A DNA stretch of 64,000 bases from Perca fluviatilis (GCF_010015445.1 NC_053114.1:34407025-34471024), one strand, 5' to 3'. Shown: positions 1-12,866, counted from the stretch's first letter. Notes: a model not told the origin generated them from the letters alone. Translations and numbers: made by a program.

Positions 1-3000
1 AGCTTAACTATCTCCTTCCCAGAGTTGTCCGGGGCAAGAGGCACTGGAAGTGTGAAGACACTCACAAATCCCCAGCGAGATGACAGCAGTTTGCTTTGTA
101 CAGGCTGCAGCTAAACAACAAAACCCCTTCTTTATGGTCACCACTATGTAAAATTGCACCGTCTAGCATGTTACAAAAGTGTCTTGTAATTTAGAGATTA
201 AGACCAGATGATGAAGTGACCTTTGATAGTCAGCTGAAATGTCAGTTGTAAACAGTAAAACACTGGCATGTTGCACGGGCACTGCAATATGTCAGAGTGA
301 CAGCACGCAAAAACGTTTGGCACAGTCACGCTGCAACCAGGCCTGGTCATCTCCACATAGCCTACATACATTTATATTAAAGTTCTATAAAGAGTGCAGC
401 AGATATTGGATCATCCTCCTGGCACATATACTTAAACTATAGTAAAACGAAACAACTAATGGTCTATGCTACATAGTACTGTATGATAGTATGAATGAGC
501 ATGACTGACTCAAGCTGTACTCCTCTTTGTCATCAAACATTTTCTGTCTGTTGTGTACTTCGGGGAACATTTACACAATCACACACATGGGAGAAGTCTG
601 CACCTAACAAGATTGATATGTCACCTGAGACTTGCTGCGAGTAGCTGGGTAAATGCTTTGCCAGATAATCTACTTGTTGCTCCTCTCTCCCATTTTACTC
701 CCCTTAGAGAATTGGAATTTCAAATTTCCACTTTTGATGACATTTGTGCTGAGGGCTCTGACATAATGTTTCTCAGTTGAATATTAATGTAAATAAAGAC
801 CACAGTGTCATGTCTGATTAAACAAATGAATGACTCCATTAATTGAAACCTTTGTTTTTTTTTACCAACTTTATATACTTTTGATTAATTTATGTAAGAA
901 TATTGTGAATCTAATTGAAGGCTGGTTGTACATGTTCGCTGCACCTGTGACTGCTGTGTTGAGTATTTCAAATATTCAGTAAGCAGTTAAACTATGGTAT
1001 TTCACATATGCTGAGTTATGTATATCATATTCCCTATTTCCTGTGGTCTAAATATTTGCTATTTGAGTGCTAATATTTTCGAGACCTCAAAAAGCCCCGA
1101 GTTGTGGCAGAGCTGGATCCTGGTGGTGTGAACATTGAGTTTGTTCCACCACAATGCCACCCTGTGAGGCCCCAGGTGGATGCCTTAGGTTTTTCTCTGC
1201 AGTTCAGGGTTTCTTTCATGCCATCTGCGCCTGGCTCCAGGACATGGCATTCAAGCAGGGCACAGAGCAGACATGGCTCCTATACCCTCGCTCCAAAGAG
1301 GCTGGAGGCTTTCACTTTGAGTGAACAAACCTCAGGTCAGATGGCTACCACAGCAAACAGACATGGAATTAATAGCAACAATGAGCATGTCATCCTCTCC
1401 CCAGTAATGGATACGCTATTTATCTTCATCGCCGTGAGCGACACCATTGCAGTTATTTGTAAGAGAGCCACTGTGAGGGGAGGCCGATACCAACTATGCA
1501 GACAAAGTGCCAACAAGATTTCTGATGAATACTATTTAAGACATTGTTAAATCACAGTGCAGATGGCATGTGTGCCACCATCTGACACTATCAACTTCTA
1601 CTCAAAAGTGAGGCAGAATTTTTACATTTAGATATACTCGTCATCAAAACATTGGTGATAAAACAAGCTGGGAAAATAATCTTTCGTAACATCAGCAAGG
1701 ACTGTCCTTTTCTCAAAACCGACGATAAGAGGATACAGCATCAGGTTTCCGTTTACAGTAATCAGATGCTTAGGAGACAGAAGCAGGATGGCCGCCAGCT
1801 ACTTGTGTTTCTGCATCTACAGCTTAGCTTTAGTCCCACTAATCTGGAAGAAATCAAAGATTAGCATTTTTGAGAGGTTTGCATTTGCCTCAAAGACCGC
1901 TGACTCAGATGTTCCCCAGCCCTCCACAGCACTCCAGAGACAAATCTGTCTGGCACATTTCATATTCCACACTACAAATAACATATTTTTTTCAGAGAAG
2001 TTAGGTTGCTGCTGACATGTGCCAAAGTTGAATTGATGGGGACACCACCTATTTGATAACGGGGGCGTGACCGATGGAACGATTGACTGCGCATTGAAAA
2101 TTCCAATGTAATCATTCTTTACAGGAGAACATTTCAGCACTACTTCATGATGTAGAACAAATTGCCAAGTCGCCTATTTCATTGGCAAAATAAGATTAAT
2201 CACTATGCTCTGTAAACATGTAAAAAATTAAGAGTGAATTGAATTTGCTGGCATCACCTTGACAGGTTCAACTCACAGCTCTCTGGAGTTTTACTGCTGA
2301 GATCAAGCTGACCTAGATACCATTATTTCTAAATTCTGCTGATTTTCCAGCGGCAGGTAATTAAGTGTAATTCTTCCACCTTGTTCAACGGGGCTCTGGA
2401 TGTTTCAGAGTTGGCTGCTGAGTCAGATGGGGTGGCGCTATGCTGCTAACTGAGATCTAGGGGCACATTTCAGTGCGGCTGCCTTTAGTGTGTGTGCCAG
2501 CTGCCTGCCAGAGGCCCAGCCTCATTAGCTGAATTACAGAGATCAAACAGAGAGGCCGAGGAGCAGAAGAAAGAGAATCCACTGTCCCTCTCCAAGAGGA
2601 TGGGATGAAAGGCAGGCAGATAGTGAAGTGGGGGCAGAAGAAGACATTGTGTAACTGGCTCTAAGTTCGAAGGGTGCGTTCTTTGATTCCCTGTCTGTTA
2701 TAAATGAAAAATGTGTAGCACTTTGATGGGCCTGCACAGGTCTGTTGACATTCTAGTCTGCTTACTGATGTACTGCGGTGAAGGAATATCTGCCCTATTG
2801 TGCTTTTGACAACTACAAGCCATAGGCATGTTTTTCTTAGAAAACAGTAGCTACATAGATAGGTCACTTTTAATTAAACCAGTGGAAACCCTAACTCAAT
2901 GTTCATAGAGTTAAAAAAAATCTGTTTTAGTTGTTGATGCTGTTGTTTTATTAAGTCCAATGGATCATTTTTGCATGAGATTGTGTAAGCATATCATTCA

Positions 3001-4496
3001 GAAAATATGCTGAATACGCAAAAGTGATAAATCCTGAGTCTGAATTCCTGAATCCTAAGTCAAACAGGAATGGTAACATAATCTTTGCTACCTGCTTTAC
3101 CAATTCCGCTCATAGACTTAATTTGAGCATTTATATTCGATTGGCTTTGAGCCTAAAAACATGATTGAAACATTTTTAAAGTTTGCTTATGCAATATATG
3201 CATCATACTTACTTTGTCTTAGAGCTTTATACAGCCATGTAAAATGAACAGAACATTATTTCTGTATCCTTCAATCTTACAGAGTTCTGTCCTTACTATC
3301 AAAAGGTCAAAACAGTATGACTGTTTATTTAGCTGGCAATAAACTGATTCAAGACTAAAACAAAGTCCTGATTTATAATTCATCCAGCCTTGGACTTGAA
3401 ATCATGCCAAAATTCAAATATGCATACTGTATCTGCTGAGAATTGAGTCAGGTAAAGCTTACACTGCTTAAAAGTCAATCAGAGTGCATCGTGAAAATCA
3501 ATAAATATGGCTATGCATATGGATTTTGAATACACCACAGTACTTCTTCATGAGTGCAAGTTCTGGGCAAATCCACCTTCATGTGCTCATACTGATTATA
3601 CGTGACTATACTATAACATACATAACATACAGTATAACTGTATGCATGCCTCTCATTGCAGCTAATTACTTTTGATTTGTTTGGGCCCATCTGATTCCGC
3701 ACACTACACTACAGTGTCGAATCAGATAGACTTCTGGACCCGATATTCAAAAACAAAAGCCTTGTTGAAGTTGGCGAGATCTCCAGTGCATCACTGGTAT
3801 TAGTAGTGAGGTATTGAGGCTTACTTGAGCAGCAGACAGGACAGCAGTGGATCTAGAGAGGAATTTCATTAGGGCGAGATAGACAAGATGGTGGTCCAAT
3901 CACCTGTGCTTCAGTTTTTAGAACCAAGAGAGAAGACACAAACTTTTCTTCATACATGAACTATTTTTTTTCATTGTTCCACTACCCCTTTTCCTCGAAA
4001 ATAACTAAGTCATGAATTAATGCAAAACAGATTCTTCTTTTAGTTTTTCACACACCAAAGCCGCAAAATGGGGGAAGTGGTGAGAAGCCCACAGGAATGC
4101 ATCATCACTTGTGGGGTGACAGCTTAGGGTTAAAACATCTTACCAATATAGACACTTCCCTAATTAAGTCCTCACTTGTTTTAGAAAGTTAATTGATGAG
4201 ATAATTGGGTGGTGGTGGGGGGGTCGTCTCTGGGTAATTACTCCTTTGGAGGGTTTTTAGACACGGGAGGTGAAATTGCTTTTATAATAGTCATCGAGGC
4301 TCTGATGCAGAGAAACCATAAAATCAATTGATGGATTGTTTTTAGGAAAATGTGCAAGCACATCAGAATTCAAAGTATCAAAGTGTTCTTATGTCACTTA
4401 ACAGAAAGTAACCATATCTGTTGGGACATCCCAATCAAATGGTAATACTTTAGTACACGATGAAGCATACATGTTATGCAATAGTGTTTATTAGGC
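1..4496. other. Intergenic, no gene recognised
   Basis: Mostly unique AT-rich DNA. Open frames up to 148 codons occur (1104-1550), but they show no domain, no splice context and no recognisable family. Two blocks look regulatory rather than repetitive: 2390-2560, with a MARE/AP-1-like TGCTGAGTCA at 2416-2425, and 4030-4340, with TAATTA homeodomain-type cores at 4161 and 4235. Both are inference from motif content only. Confidence 0.5.
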
Positions 4497-4974
4497 TATG
4501 GCTCTATGTTTTAGGTTCTATCGATGGCAATGTCAGCCGGTCGGTCCCCGACTTTGGTCCAGAATGAAATATCTCAACATTTGGTAATTAAAATGTATGA
4601 ATGCCACCATGAGGTTCACATTTGTGCTTTCGAGTGACATGTATCGACAACTGTTCAATAGATTGCCATGAAATATGGTCCAAACATCGTGTGTCCCCCT
4701 CAGGATGAATTGTAATAACATTGGCGATCCCTTAACTTTTTGTCAAGCACCATGGGTCATCATCAGGTCAGATTGGTCCAGTACTTTGGTTAATAACCAA
4801 CTAGCTGCCAAACTAATGACTAATGTTAATTAGCACATGTTAGCATGCTACCACAGTGAATTAAGATAGTGAACATTATACCTGCATGTTGCCACACTCA
4901 TCTTAGCATTTAGCTAAAAACAGCACTATGCCTAAGTACATGCTCACATAGCTGTAGCATAGCTGTAGACTCAT
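4497..4974 (+). mobile_element. Fragment of an abundant teleost interspersed repeat
   Basis: The text runs through a theme I know from many fish genomes: a 'gatggcaatgtcagccggtc' start, then ATATCTCAACA, GATTGCCATGAAAT and a CTCAGGATGAAT block. It ends in repeated TTAGCATGCTA/TAGCATTTAGCT palindromic words and 'gcctaagtacatgctcacat'. It has no coding capacity and no clear terminal repeats in this copy. The same family recurs inverted at 6630-6780 and 48186-48284, which is direct support from the window. The class (DNA element or satellite-like) is not decided here. Confidence 0.7.
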
Positions 4975-6629
4975 ACTCTTGTTACAACTGTCAAAACACC
5001 AACGGAAAAACTGTTACACACAGATAACAAACATGGTTATCACACCTCGGCAAAGTGTGTGTAGTGTGTGAAAGATGAAAGCAGCTTCTGGCTCATGTAA
5101 TTCTGAACAGAACAATACACAGGATCTTTTGAAATTCTCTTTTTAATTGTGTTCAGTCCTTGAAAGAGAAATGTTAATGGTTTACCTTTTCATGTATACT
5201 TCAGACTCATTCAAACACTTTTCATTACACAGTCTTTATTTTAATGAAGTTAAGAATATGTTAGGCATCACAGATATAGGCGAGGAGCTGAGATGATACT
5301 ATTCTGAACACTTCAATTGTATTTAAAGGGAGTTCCAGACAAGTACGCTCCGCATGGATTTACTGTCCCTGGTGAAAGGGATAGACTCCATTGCAATCTC
5401 CTTTCTCATTTTACCCCCCGAAAGGTGTTGACAGTGCTTTGCATCTAAAGTGTCTTAGAAATTATCACTGTTACAAGACTTGACATTAAGAGACACAACT
5501 TAAACATCACTTAAAAGCCCGGCGAAGGAACGGGAAAATTAAGAAACAGAGGTTTCATGTGATAAAGGCTGCTGTGAAACTAATTCCTTTAAATAGCATG
5601 TTACTGCAGAGAATATTAAAATTTTGATCTTGGTGAGGAGTAAATAGTAAATACCATACTGCGCTCACTTTGTGATGCATTAAACTCCACTGCAAATCCA
5701 GAAGAATTTCCCTCATAACTGGGTCACACTTCAGAACTGCAAACTAAGTATACTTAGTCAGAAGCCTTTAGACTCCCAAACCAATCATGCTTTGGCGTGC
5801 AATGCATGCTTGTTATCTTTGCTAATTCGTAGTTCATATAATACATGGAAAAAGATTAGATCTTCAGTCATCTGACAGCCTTTTCATCCCATGATCCATC
5901 ATGCCAAAAGTATATAAGTACAGTGTGTTGATAAGAGAAATAGGTCACAATATGATGACAACACACTTGCAATAGCTTTGTTCAAAATATGAAACACTGC
6001 ACCTGATTTGAGAATCCTCTCCTTACAAAGATTACAGTTTAAGTGAGGTTTTATCTGTCTGAGCAGTCATTCAAATAGTCATTCTACGCCTTTCACAGAT
6101 CTCTGCATAGTTATGCCAATAAGGATATTAAGGAAATGCAAATGCAGCACCATGCTTCCTTACCTGAGGCAATGCAGCCTGTTACGTTTCAACACAGCAT
6201 CCAAAGCGAAACTGCTCACTCTCCCATGTGTACAACTGCAGCCCAGGGCAGCCAAGGCAATGTAGCGATGAACCAAACAGTAATCCAAAATATGGTCACA
6301 ATAACAACCCCCACCAATGCGTGTTGCTCAGCAGTAGCCACAGAATTAGCTTAGCATCAATTCTATCTGGTTGAAAAAAAAAAAGTCAGCTTGGTGTGCT
6401 CATTATTTCCAGTGTTATGAATAAAAGATCAATATTTCCTTCAAAAAAACATTACTCATGTTTTCCAGGGGAAGAAATCACCATATTGGAAAACACAGCC
6501 TTTGCCAATGGATTTTTTTTACCTCCCATTTCATATATGCTTTACTTACTCTATATTGCAGAAGCAGCTCAGTGTGTGTCTTTTTTATACAAAGTAATGC
6601 AGCTTCATCAGCTTCCACAGTGACAACTC
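4975..6629. other. Intergenic, nothing recognised
   Basis: Unique AT-rich sequence. No long open frame, structured repeat or RNA gene was seen. The 72-codon frame at 6136-6354 has no family resemblance and is probably chance. Confidence 0.5.
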
Positions 6630-6780
6630 ACAGGTCATTAGGTGGAATCCTCTGAGGTTCATGTATGTGTACAATATTTTAATTTTAATCCATAGTTGTT
6701 GAGATATGTGGTGGACTGACCAGCAGACAGATAGACCGACAATGCTATTCAAAGAGCCATGCCGCTAGCACGGCTAAAAA
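6630..6780 (-). mobile_element. Inverted fragment of the 4497-4974 repeat family
   Basis: Reads as the reverse complement of the start of the 4497-4974 family. It contains 'ccatagttgttgagatat', 'ggactgaccagcagacagat' and the terminal 'gccatgccgctagcacggct' before AAAAA. It covers the first ~150 bases of the repeat and is diverged. No coding content. Confidence 0.65.
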
Positions 6781-9129
6781 ACCTTCCACCCTTTGACATA
6801 ATGCCTCCCAAGGCAGAACACAAACATATTATGCATTCAATATGCATTATACATTTACACGGAGTGGGGGAGCTCAGTAAAACCACCACTGTGTGGGGCC
6901 TTTTAGCTATCCTGAGAACAGCAGAGAGGTCACATGTCCCTATCGCTGCATGGAGCCAAATTTTTCACCAGACATTCATCCATATTGGCATAACCTCCTT
7001 ATTTGCCATGGGAAACTTATATCAAAGGTTTCTAAGAAGATTTTGCTTCAGCATCTCTGTGACTATAGTGAAAGAGGGAAGAGAGAAAGGCTGACTAAAG
7101 GAACAGGGACAGAATTTCACTCCAGACCTCATAACAGCATAACAGCATTCTTTATTAACATTCTTGATTATTGACATTGTTGCATTAATAAATCAGATTT
7201 TAAAACATTTCATGATTCTTAATTGATAGCATGCCTTTTCATGTGTATCTGTACATAGTATCAAACAGGTAGTTTACCTTGTTCACCTTTGTTGTCCTTG
7301 TTTTTAGCCATATGTCTATTTCTGTGGATTTACTGTGAGAGCAACACAAAGCCGGAGTCAAATTCCTTGTATGTGTCCACACTTATTTGGCATTAAAGCT
7401 GATTGTGATTGATTGCAGTGCAATGACCACTCAGTGGCTTGTGAGTTCTGGGAGTATGTTTTCAAACGTCAATGTACATTTGAAAGTTTACTTTTAAACA
7501 TATCCCCAATCATCCTTAACACAAACTACAGGGTTTGTTATGGCCAACAGTTAACATTTTTTATATTTTGTTACTGAGAACTCTTATTGCCATTAGTTTG
7601 AGATGTCGAGTAGCAGTAAATACCCATAAGACTCACTGGTGGCTATGAAGAAGACAATAGCCAAAGGTGCAAATCAGATGTTTCTTGCCCTAATGCACAT
7701 TGGGACTCTTAAACTGACTTGATTTTTAAACCAAGAGTTTTACATTCATCCAGTGATAATCAGAAATTCTAAAGGCCAGTCACCCTTAGTAGTAGTAGTA
7801 GTAGTAGTAATAATAATAATAATAATTTGACTCGTTAAACCTTGGCTGCCCATAATAACCATTAGCACTTTTCTATTTCCATCACATTTATTGGACAAAG
7901 AAATACATTGAGACATTTTGACTACATGTTCTTTTCAATTATCCACAGAGAAATTCACCTCTTTCCACTTTTTAAATCCATAATTACATACAGTATGTAT
8001 TGAATATTAACCTACCTACAGTGGGACAGTAATAAGGAAACAATGGTTGTCACTTGTCAGCTTCACCACAATAAGACTTTACTGTTTGATGTTCAACATG
8101 CAAACCACCAAACTGCAGTGGAGCAGACTCGAGGGACTTACTGGCTTTGATCATTCAGCATAAATTAGAAGGCAATGTATTATTAACTAGCCATTTATCA
8201 TAGCAATACAAACAGGCTGCAACATTAACTAGCCATATTGAGCATGTCAGTCTAAGAGCTAGATAACTAATGTTTGCTAACTAGTTCGTTATTATTTACA
8301 CATTCAGCAATAATAGCAACATCATTGTTAATTTGGATTGTCTGGCCACCTGTTGAATGTAAGTCCACTCTTTGCTGAATTTGGTTTCTAAAATGAAAAT
8401 ACTCAATTAAAAGTACGTTACAGTTGTATTGAAGTACGGCATTGTTGTAAAATGTTTGTTTAAAGCACTTGAATAAGAAATTCATGTTGTTTAGTTTAAA
8501 ACAGTCTAAAGGAAATTGTCAATTATAGTGTGATTAAAACTCACTAGTTACATTATTTACAGTACTTGATTTACAGCTGATATGTGAAAAGGTCCACAAC
8601 CTTATTTGTTTAACAGTAATTTAGTTTTACTGCGAACCGTCACAGGAAGTGCTTTTATTTTGAAGTAGCCTACACGGAAGTTGTCGGTTGTGTACCTTGT
8701 GTACTCTTGCTAGCTTACTGAGATGCAACTGTGATGCTTGTTGTTGATTCAACAAATACTGTCTATGGGTGCAACCTATGGATGCAACATGTCCGTCAAG
8801 CTAAGTTGCTCACTTTCTTGTTTGTAAAACTGCAACTGTAATAATTATTACCGCTCATGACAGAAACATATTGAACAGTAAATGGTCACAGTAAAAGACA
8901 AGCGTTTTTGGTCGCCAAGCCATTCCACTACAGGCAGAGTTACTCTCCACGGCTGATAAACTGCAATGATTTACGTGTAAGCAAGCCTAAACATTAATTC
9001 CCGACATGTGTTGCTGTCCAAGCTGACGTACCGTCACCTGTTGGGACACAGATGTTATGAAATAATACTCACAGCTTTTTTTTCCTGTTAACAAATGCTT
9101 TGCGGTTTTGGGAAATTCTTAAAAAATGT
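6781..9129. other. Intergenic with one trinucleotide microsatellite
   Basis: Unique AT-rich DNA apart from the microsatellite at 7787-7827. A short duplication, ATTAACTAGCCAT, occurs near 8183 and 8225. Part of 8620-9129 may belong to the hAT fragment ending at 9285, but its left end could not be found. Confidence 0.45.
7787..7827. repeat. Compound (TAG)n(TAA)n microsatellite
   Basis: About seven TAG units run directly into about six TAA units. This compound trinucleotide array probably arose from one point change inside an expanding array. It is a candidate polymorphic marker and lies in non-coding DNA. Confidence 0.95.
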
Positions 9130-9285
9130 TGCGTTTAAATGCATTGTAACTCGCGTTACTGAGATTGTAACGGGTAATAATATTACCGAAATTTAATTAG
9201 TAATGCGTTATATTACTGCGTTACAGCAAAAAGGAATACATTACTGTAATTGCATTACTTTTGTAACGCGTTACTCCCAACACTG
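9130..9285. mobile_element. Right-end fragment of a hAT-like non-autonomous element
   Basis: The block is dominated by alternating GTAACGCGTTAC/TAATGCATTAC palindromic words and ends exactly in 'aacgcgttactcccaacact'+G. That is the inverted form of the CAGTGTTGGGAGTAACGCG terminus I know from fish hAT elements. No matching left terminus is visible upstream, so this is a truncated or very diverged copy. A related left-type end occurs at 41868. No transposase sequence is present. Confidence 0.65.
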
Positions 9286-9400
9286 TTTATGAACGCCGTT
9301 TGGCCTCCATTGACTTACATTACCTTATGTTTGTGTGTTAATTGACGCCGTAGCGATTAGTATGAAAGGCCAAAAATCCGCATTGGGAGGATGGTCAGGG

Positions 9401-9954
9401 TTAACCTGACTCCGCCAGATGGATCGCTTCGCATTTGCTCGGCATATCCATCTGGGAACTTTCCGTTGGAGAACTTTTGGGAAGGGGCGAAAATACTGGT
9501 TAGCTGATTGGATGAACCATCTGTCTATCACCTATGTTGGTGATAGACGGGCCAAATCAACCAATCAGATCCACGAAGCGTATGAAAATACAACCACAAG
9601 CCCGCCCCTGCTGCTGCAGGCAAAGTATAGCTCGTTAGCTCAGCATGCAAGCAACATGTCTTTTGGAATAAAAGGCCCCATTTCAGGTTCCCGGTCCATA
9701 TTCCAAAAGAAGGATCCAAGAGAAAAAAAGCATTAGCGAGTGGCTAAAAGAATTGGTTGCTACCGCTGTCTGAAAATACTGGTTAGCTGATTGGATAAAC
9801 CATCTGTCTATCACCACCTAACCCACCTCAAAACCAACGCTGATTGGCCCGGTCGTTTGGCTAACGGCTCCAAATTTTCTCTATCTCAAGACGCCAGACT
9901 GATCTGCGAGTGGAAAACTGGAGCTTGCGAGATCAGGACGATCTCACGAGGCTA
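9401..9954. mobile_element. Non-autonomous hAT-type element with perfect target duplication
   Basis: GGTCAGGG at 9393-9400 is repeated at 9955-9962, an 8-bp (arguably 9-bp) target duplication as expected for hAT insertion. The element starts TTAACCTGACTCCGCCAGAT and ends GACGATCTCACGAGGCTA, giving only short, imperfect inverted ends. Inside, a 42-bp direct repeat (9491-9532 and 9774-9815) differs by one base. A hairpin, CTATCACC-TATGTT-GGTGATAG, follows the first copy. No transposase is encoded. Removing the element rejoins the flanks as one repeat, so it landed in older repetitive DNA. Confidence 0.75.
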
Positions 9955-9962
9955 GGTCAGGG

Positions 9963-10542
9963 TGGAGGATGAGTAAAACACAGGACTTTCACCCAGGAGA
10001 GCAGGGGTCGTGTTCTGCGTGTGGTGTTTACTTTCCACGTTTGTTGTTTTCCTAAACCCAACCCAGTTTTTCTTTTCCTAAACCCAACCCCGTTCTTCTT
10101 TTCCTAATCCCAACAGTTTCTTCTTTTCCAAACCCAACTCGCGTGTGAAATTTCCTAAACCCAACCGTAGCCTCGCGATAACACGTAGCCTCGCGATAAC
10201 ACGCCACGTGGCTTAAGAAAGAGGCCTGTATGTTTACGCTGTGACGTTGCAGACTGCCGTCCGTGCGGATAGCTCAAAATGCGTACAGATAACACGCCAA
10301 TAGGCTTTAGGAAAGTGGCGTTTATGTTTACGCAAAGTCATGATGTCATGTTGAACAATGAGCTGAATCTTGCTATAAAGCTCCACATAGCCGAAGGGAG
10401 CTGCAGATAATTTTTCTTTCGCATTAATTGATACAATGTTTTCATGACAATAGCCCTGTTGATCTACAACCACACAATTTCCCCTTAAAACTGCCCCCAG
10501 AAGTGTAAATATCCCAACAACTTAAATCCAGCTACCACATGG
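9963..10542. repeat. Older repeat containing a CCTAAACCCAACC minisatellite
   Basis: At 10047-10166 the word TTTTCCTAAACCCAACC recurs about five times at ~18-26 base spacing with small changes, forming a degenerate minisatellite. It is followed at 10166-10201 by two exact 18-bp units of cgtagcctcgcgataaca. The flanking CpG-rich text (10200-10330) repeats 'gataacacgcca' and 'tatgtttacgc' themes, suggesting an internally duplicated repeat. No gene was found. Confidence 0.6.
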
Positions 10543-10836
10543 TCACTGTTTTCTTCTCTTGTTACTGCAGGTCCCTATCTTCTCTACAAACTTCTTACCA
10601 ACAAAATACTCCTGCACTCCAGATTCATCACAGTTTAATACACGGGATGGGACTCTATTGATCTTGAATTCTGTGAGGTCTGTCACACACCATCTGGAAA
10701 CCACTGTAGTATTCCTCCCAGAGGCCTTAGCAGCAGACAGAGCTTGAGGCTCACAGATAGTCAGACTTATTTTTTTTAAACCAGTCAAATCAGGAGTATT
10801 CTGCTCTTTTCTTATTTTCCAAAAATACTTTGACAC
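10543..10836 (-). pseudogene. Pogo/Tigger-like transposase remnant
   Basis: A 98-codon open stretch reads like the central part of a Tc1/mariner-superfamily pogo (Tigger/jerky-type) transposase. Around residues 25-45 it carries the 'SL...EPQALSAAKASG' helix region that in the family precedes the catalytic domain. Near residues 66-72 is NCDESG, matching the catalytic 'Y/N-x-DE-T/S-G' motif with its first catalytic aspartate. 'VEKIGTCSNKRRK' follows, where intact proteins have K-G-x-K-Q-V-G. It is far shorter than a full transposase (about 400-500 residues). A stop lies directly upstream in frame, the start would be GTG, and no terminal inverted repeats were found. This is therefore a relic. 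Family assignment is from memory of motifs, not a search. Confidence 0.6.
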
Positions 10837-12866
10837 TACTGGCCCTTAGATTTAAAAAAAACAAACATTTTGACATTGGTGTTTGTCATGTGGAAGCCAT
10901 TTCTCCACTTGCCCATGGTATTCAATATCCGTTCTCAATCTCCCCTCCAGAGATGGTCAACCAGGGACTGAGGAACACATCTGAGCAGTGTAGGCTCGTC
11001 GGCCCAGAAGAACATTCACTTCAATTACAAGAAAGAGTAGGCTATCAAATAATCCAGAATGATTAATGCCTCAATATAAATGAGAGTGACCACTCAACAA
11101 AACAGCCAGTACCAATCCCGTAAGGAAAGGGGTTATTTTGATTCTTTAACTAGCGGTCTCCTGCCACCCATGAAAGTAGTCTGCATCTGGTCAGAATTAA
11201 AAGAGTTGCCTGGGCCTTGACTTCAGACAAAAGTACACAAAAGCAAGCTTCTAACTTTATGCCAGTGACCGTGGGTTTGCTGGCGGAAATGGTAACTTGT
11301 CACTGAAAGATTTTACATTTTTGGGGAATTTGCCTCAGGAATCAGCTGCGGCTAATTCTGTATGTCTGTCTCTGACTTTTTCATGTTTCTGGCTGACTTA
11401 TGCGAAATTCAGGATGTTGCGAAGTAGCGGCACGCAACAAAAAAAGCATTAGCATCAGCATCCTTACCAAATGATGATTCATGTAGAAGATTTGGAAATA
11501 AAGGACATGAATTGTTCACAGTATTATAAGGAAACATGCACAAAATAATGCTGTTAGTTGTTGTTGCTAACTGAGATGTGTTCAGATTTTTACTCAAACG
11601 AGATTTATTAAGCTATTTTCTTACTTTTACATGAGTAAATGTTGTCAATAATGAGAAACAAATGTCTTTGGCCAATATAGCTCAGATAAACTCCAACAAA
11701 GAACAGGACAAAGCCACTACCCCATAAAAGCAACTGGGAACCATCTCCCAGATCTCTCATGCTTGGAACACTGTAGGCTGTCAGGCTCTTCAAACATTAG
11801 TCTGACAAACCTGTCGGGCCTTACAGTTGCCAAGCTGTATTGTGACATTTAATTTTTTGGGTAGTGGCTCAGCATAGGGTCAGTTGGTAGAAGCATATGT
11901 GTGTCTGCATGCCATCAACAGCAGAGTTAACAGCGAGACAAAGACTGTAGTGAGTAGGGATTGAATTGGACATCCCAAATTGGAATAGAATGAATGGGAA
12001 AATCTCAAAAAACAAAGCAGAATTAAAACATTCAAAAAATAATAGTTCACTACTGTCTGACAATTGCTGATCACACATTACATTTTTCCTCCTTTAACTT
12101 CAATAAATCAAAAACTGCATTAGTAAATTACCATTATTCAGTTGATAAAACTCAGCTTATTTACTTATTTATGAACCTACAGCGAGTATTTAGAGTAGTA
12201 GACATATTCAGAAACCTTTTCATTATATAGTATACACTACAGGTAAACTGTATATTTAGATGTATGAAAGTAAGCTCAAAGAACTGTCAACTTGTGAATT
12301 TTGTTGGAAAAACTCAGCACTTTTTGCTGAAAAAATGAAATAAATTAGATTTTTTTGTTTGAATTCAGCAGCAATACAAAAATGGGCTTTAATATGCAGT
12401 ACTTGCATATTATAATAGTAGTGAGCAGTGCTGTCAAGGCCTTCTCTCTCTGTAGAGTCTATCATAATGAATTGCTGTAGGAGTTCTTGCTCCAGCATGA
12501 ACAAAAGAGTCTGTTTCAAATATCAGACGCTATTTAAAGATTTAGCAATGCAGCAAGAAGTCCAAGCTCTCCATTCAGACCTCCATCACTTAATCTTTAA
12601 TCTACTGTACTCTGTCACTGGAAATTTCCCTTTTCCACGTCCATCAAGACTTTGCTGAGCACTCACTATTCACACAATCAATCTCATCACTCCACACAAA
12701 TGTAGGCATCTGCAGACAAAATGAAGAGGTGTTTCTTAGTGAAAATAAAAAAAAGCTGACCTTTTGCTTTTTTGATTTGCTTTTTACCTTCCTTGGGATT
12801 ACTGCAAGGAGCAGACACTCAACAGCTGAAAGAGCAATAAGGCACAGTGCACACCAATGAAATGAT

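Noticed and set aside
1104..1550. 148-codon open frame
   Set aside because: No recognisable domain, no splice or promoter context, and amino-acid makeup typical of random fish intergenic frames.
10047..10203. Possible CRISPR-like or telomeric array
   Set aside because: Units are degenerate and directly adjoining without unique spacers, and the genome is vertebrate. The period does not fit TTAGGG telomere repeats.
11868..11920. tRNA-SINE-like text (GGCTCAGCATAGGGTCAGTTGG)
   Set aside because: Only loosely like a box A region. No box B at the right distance and no tail.
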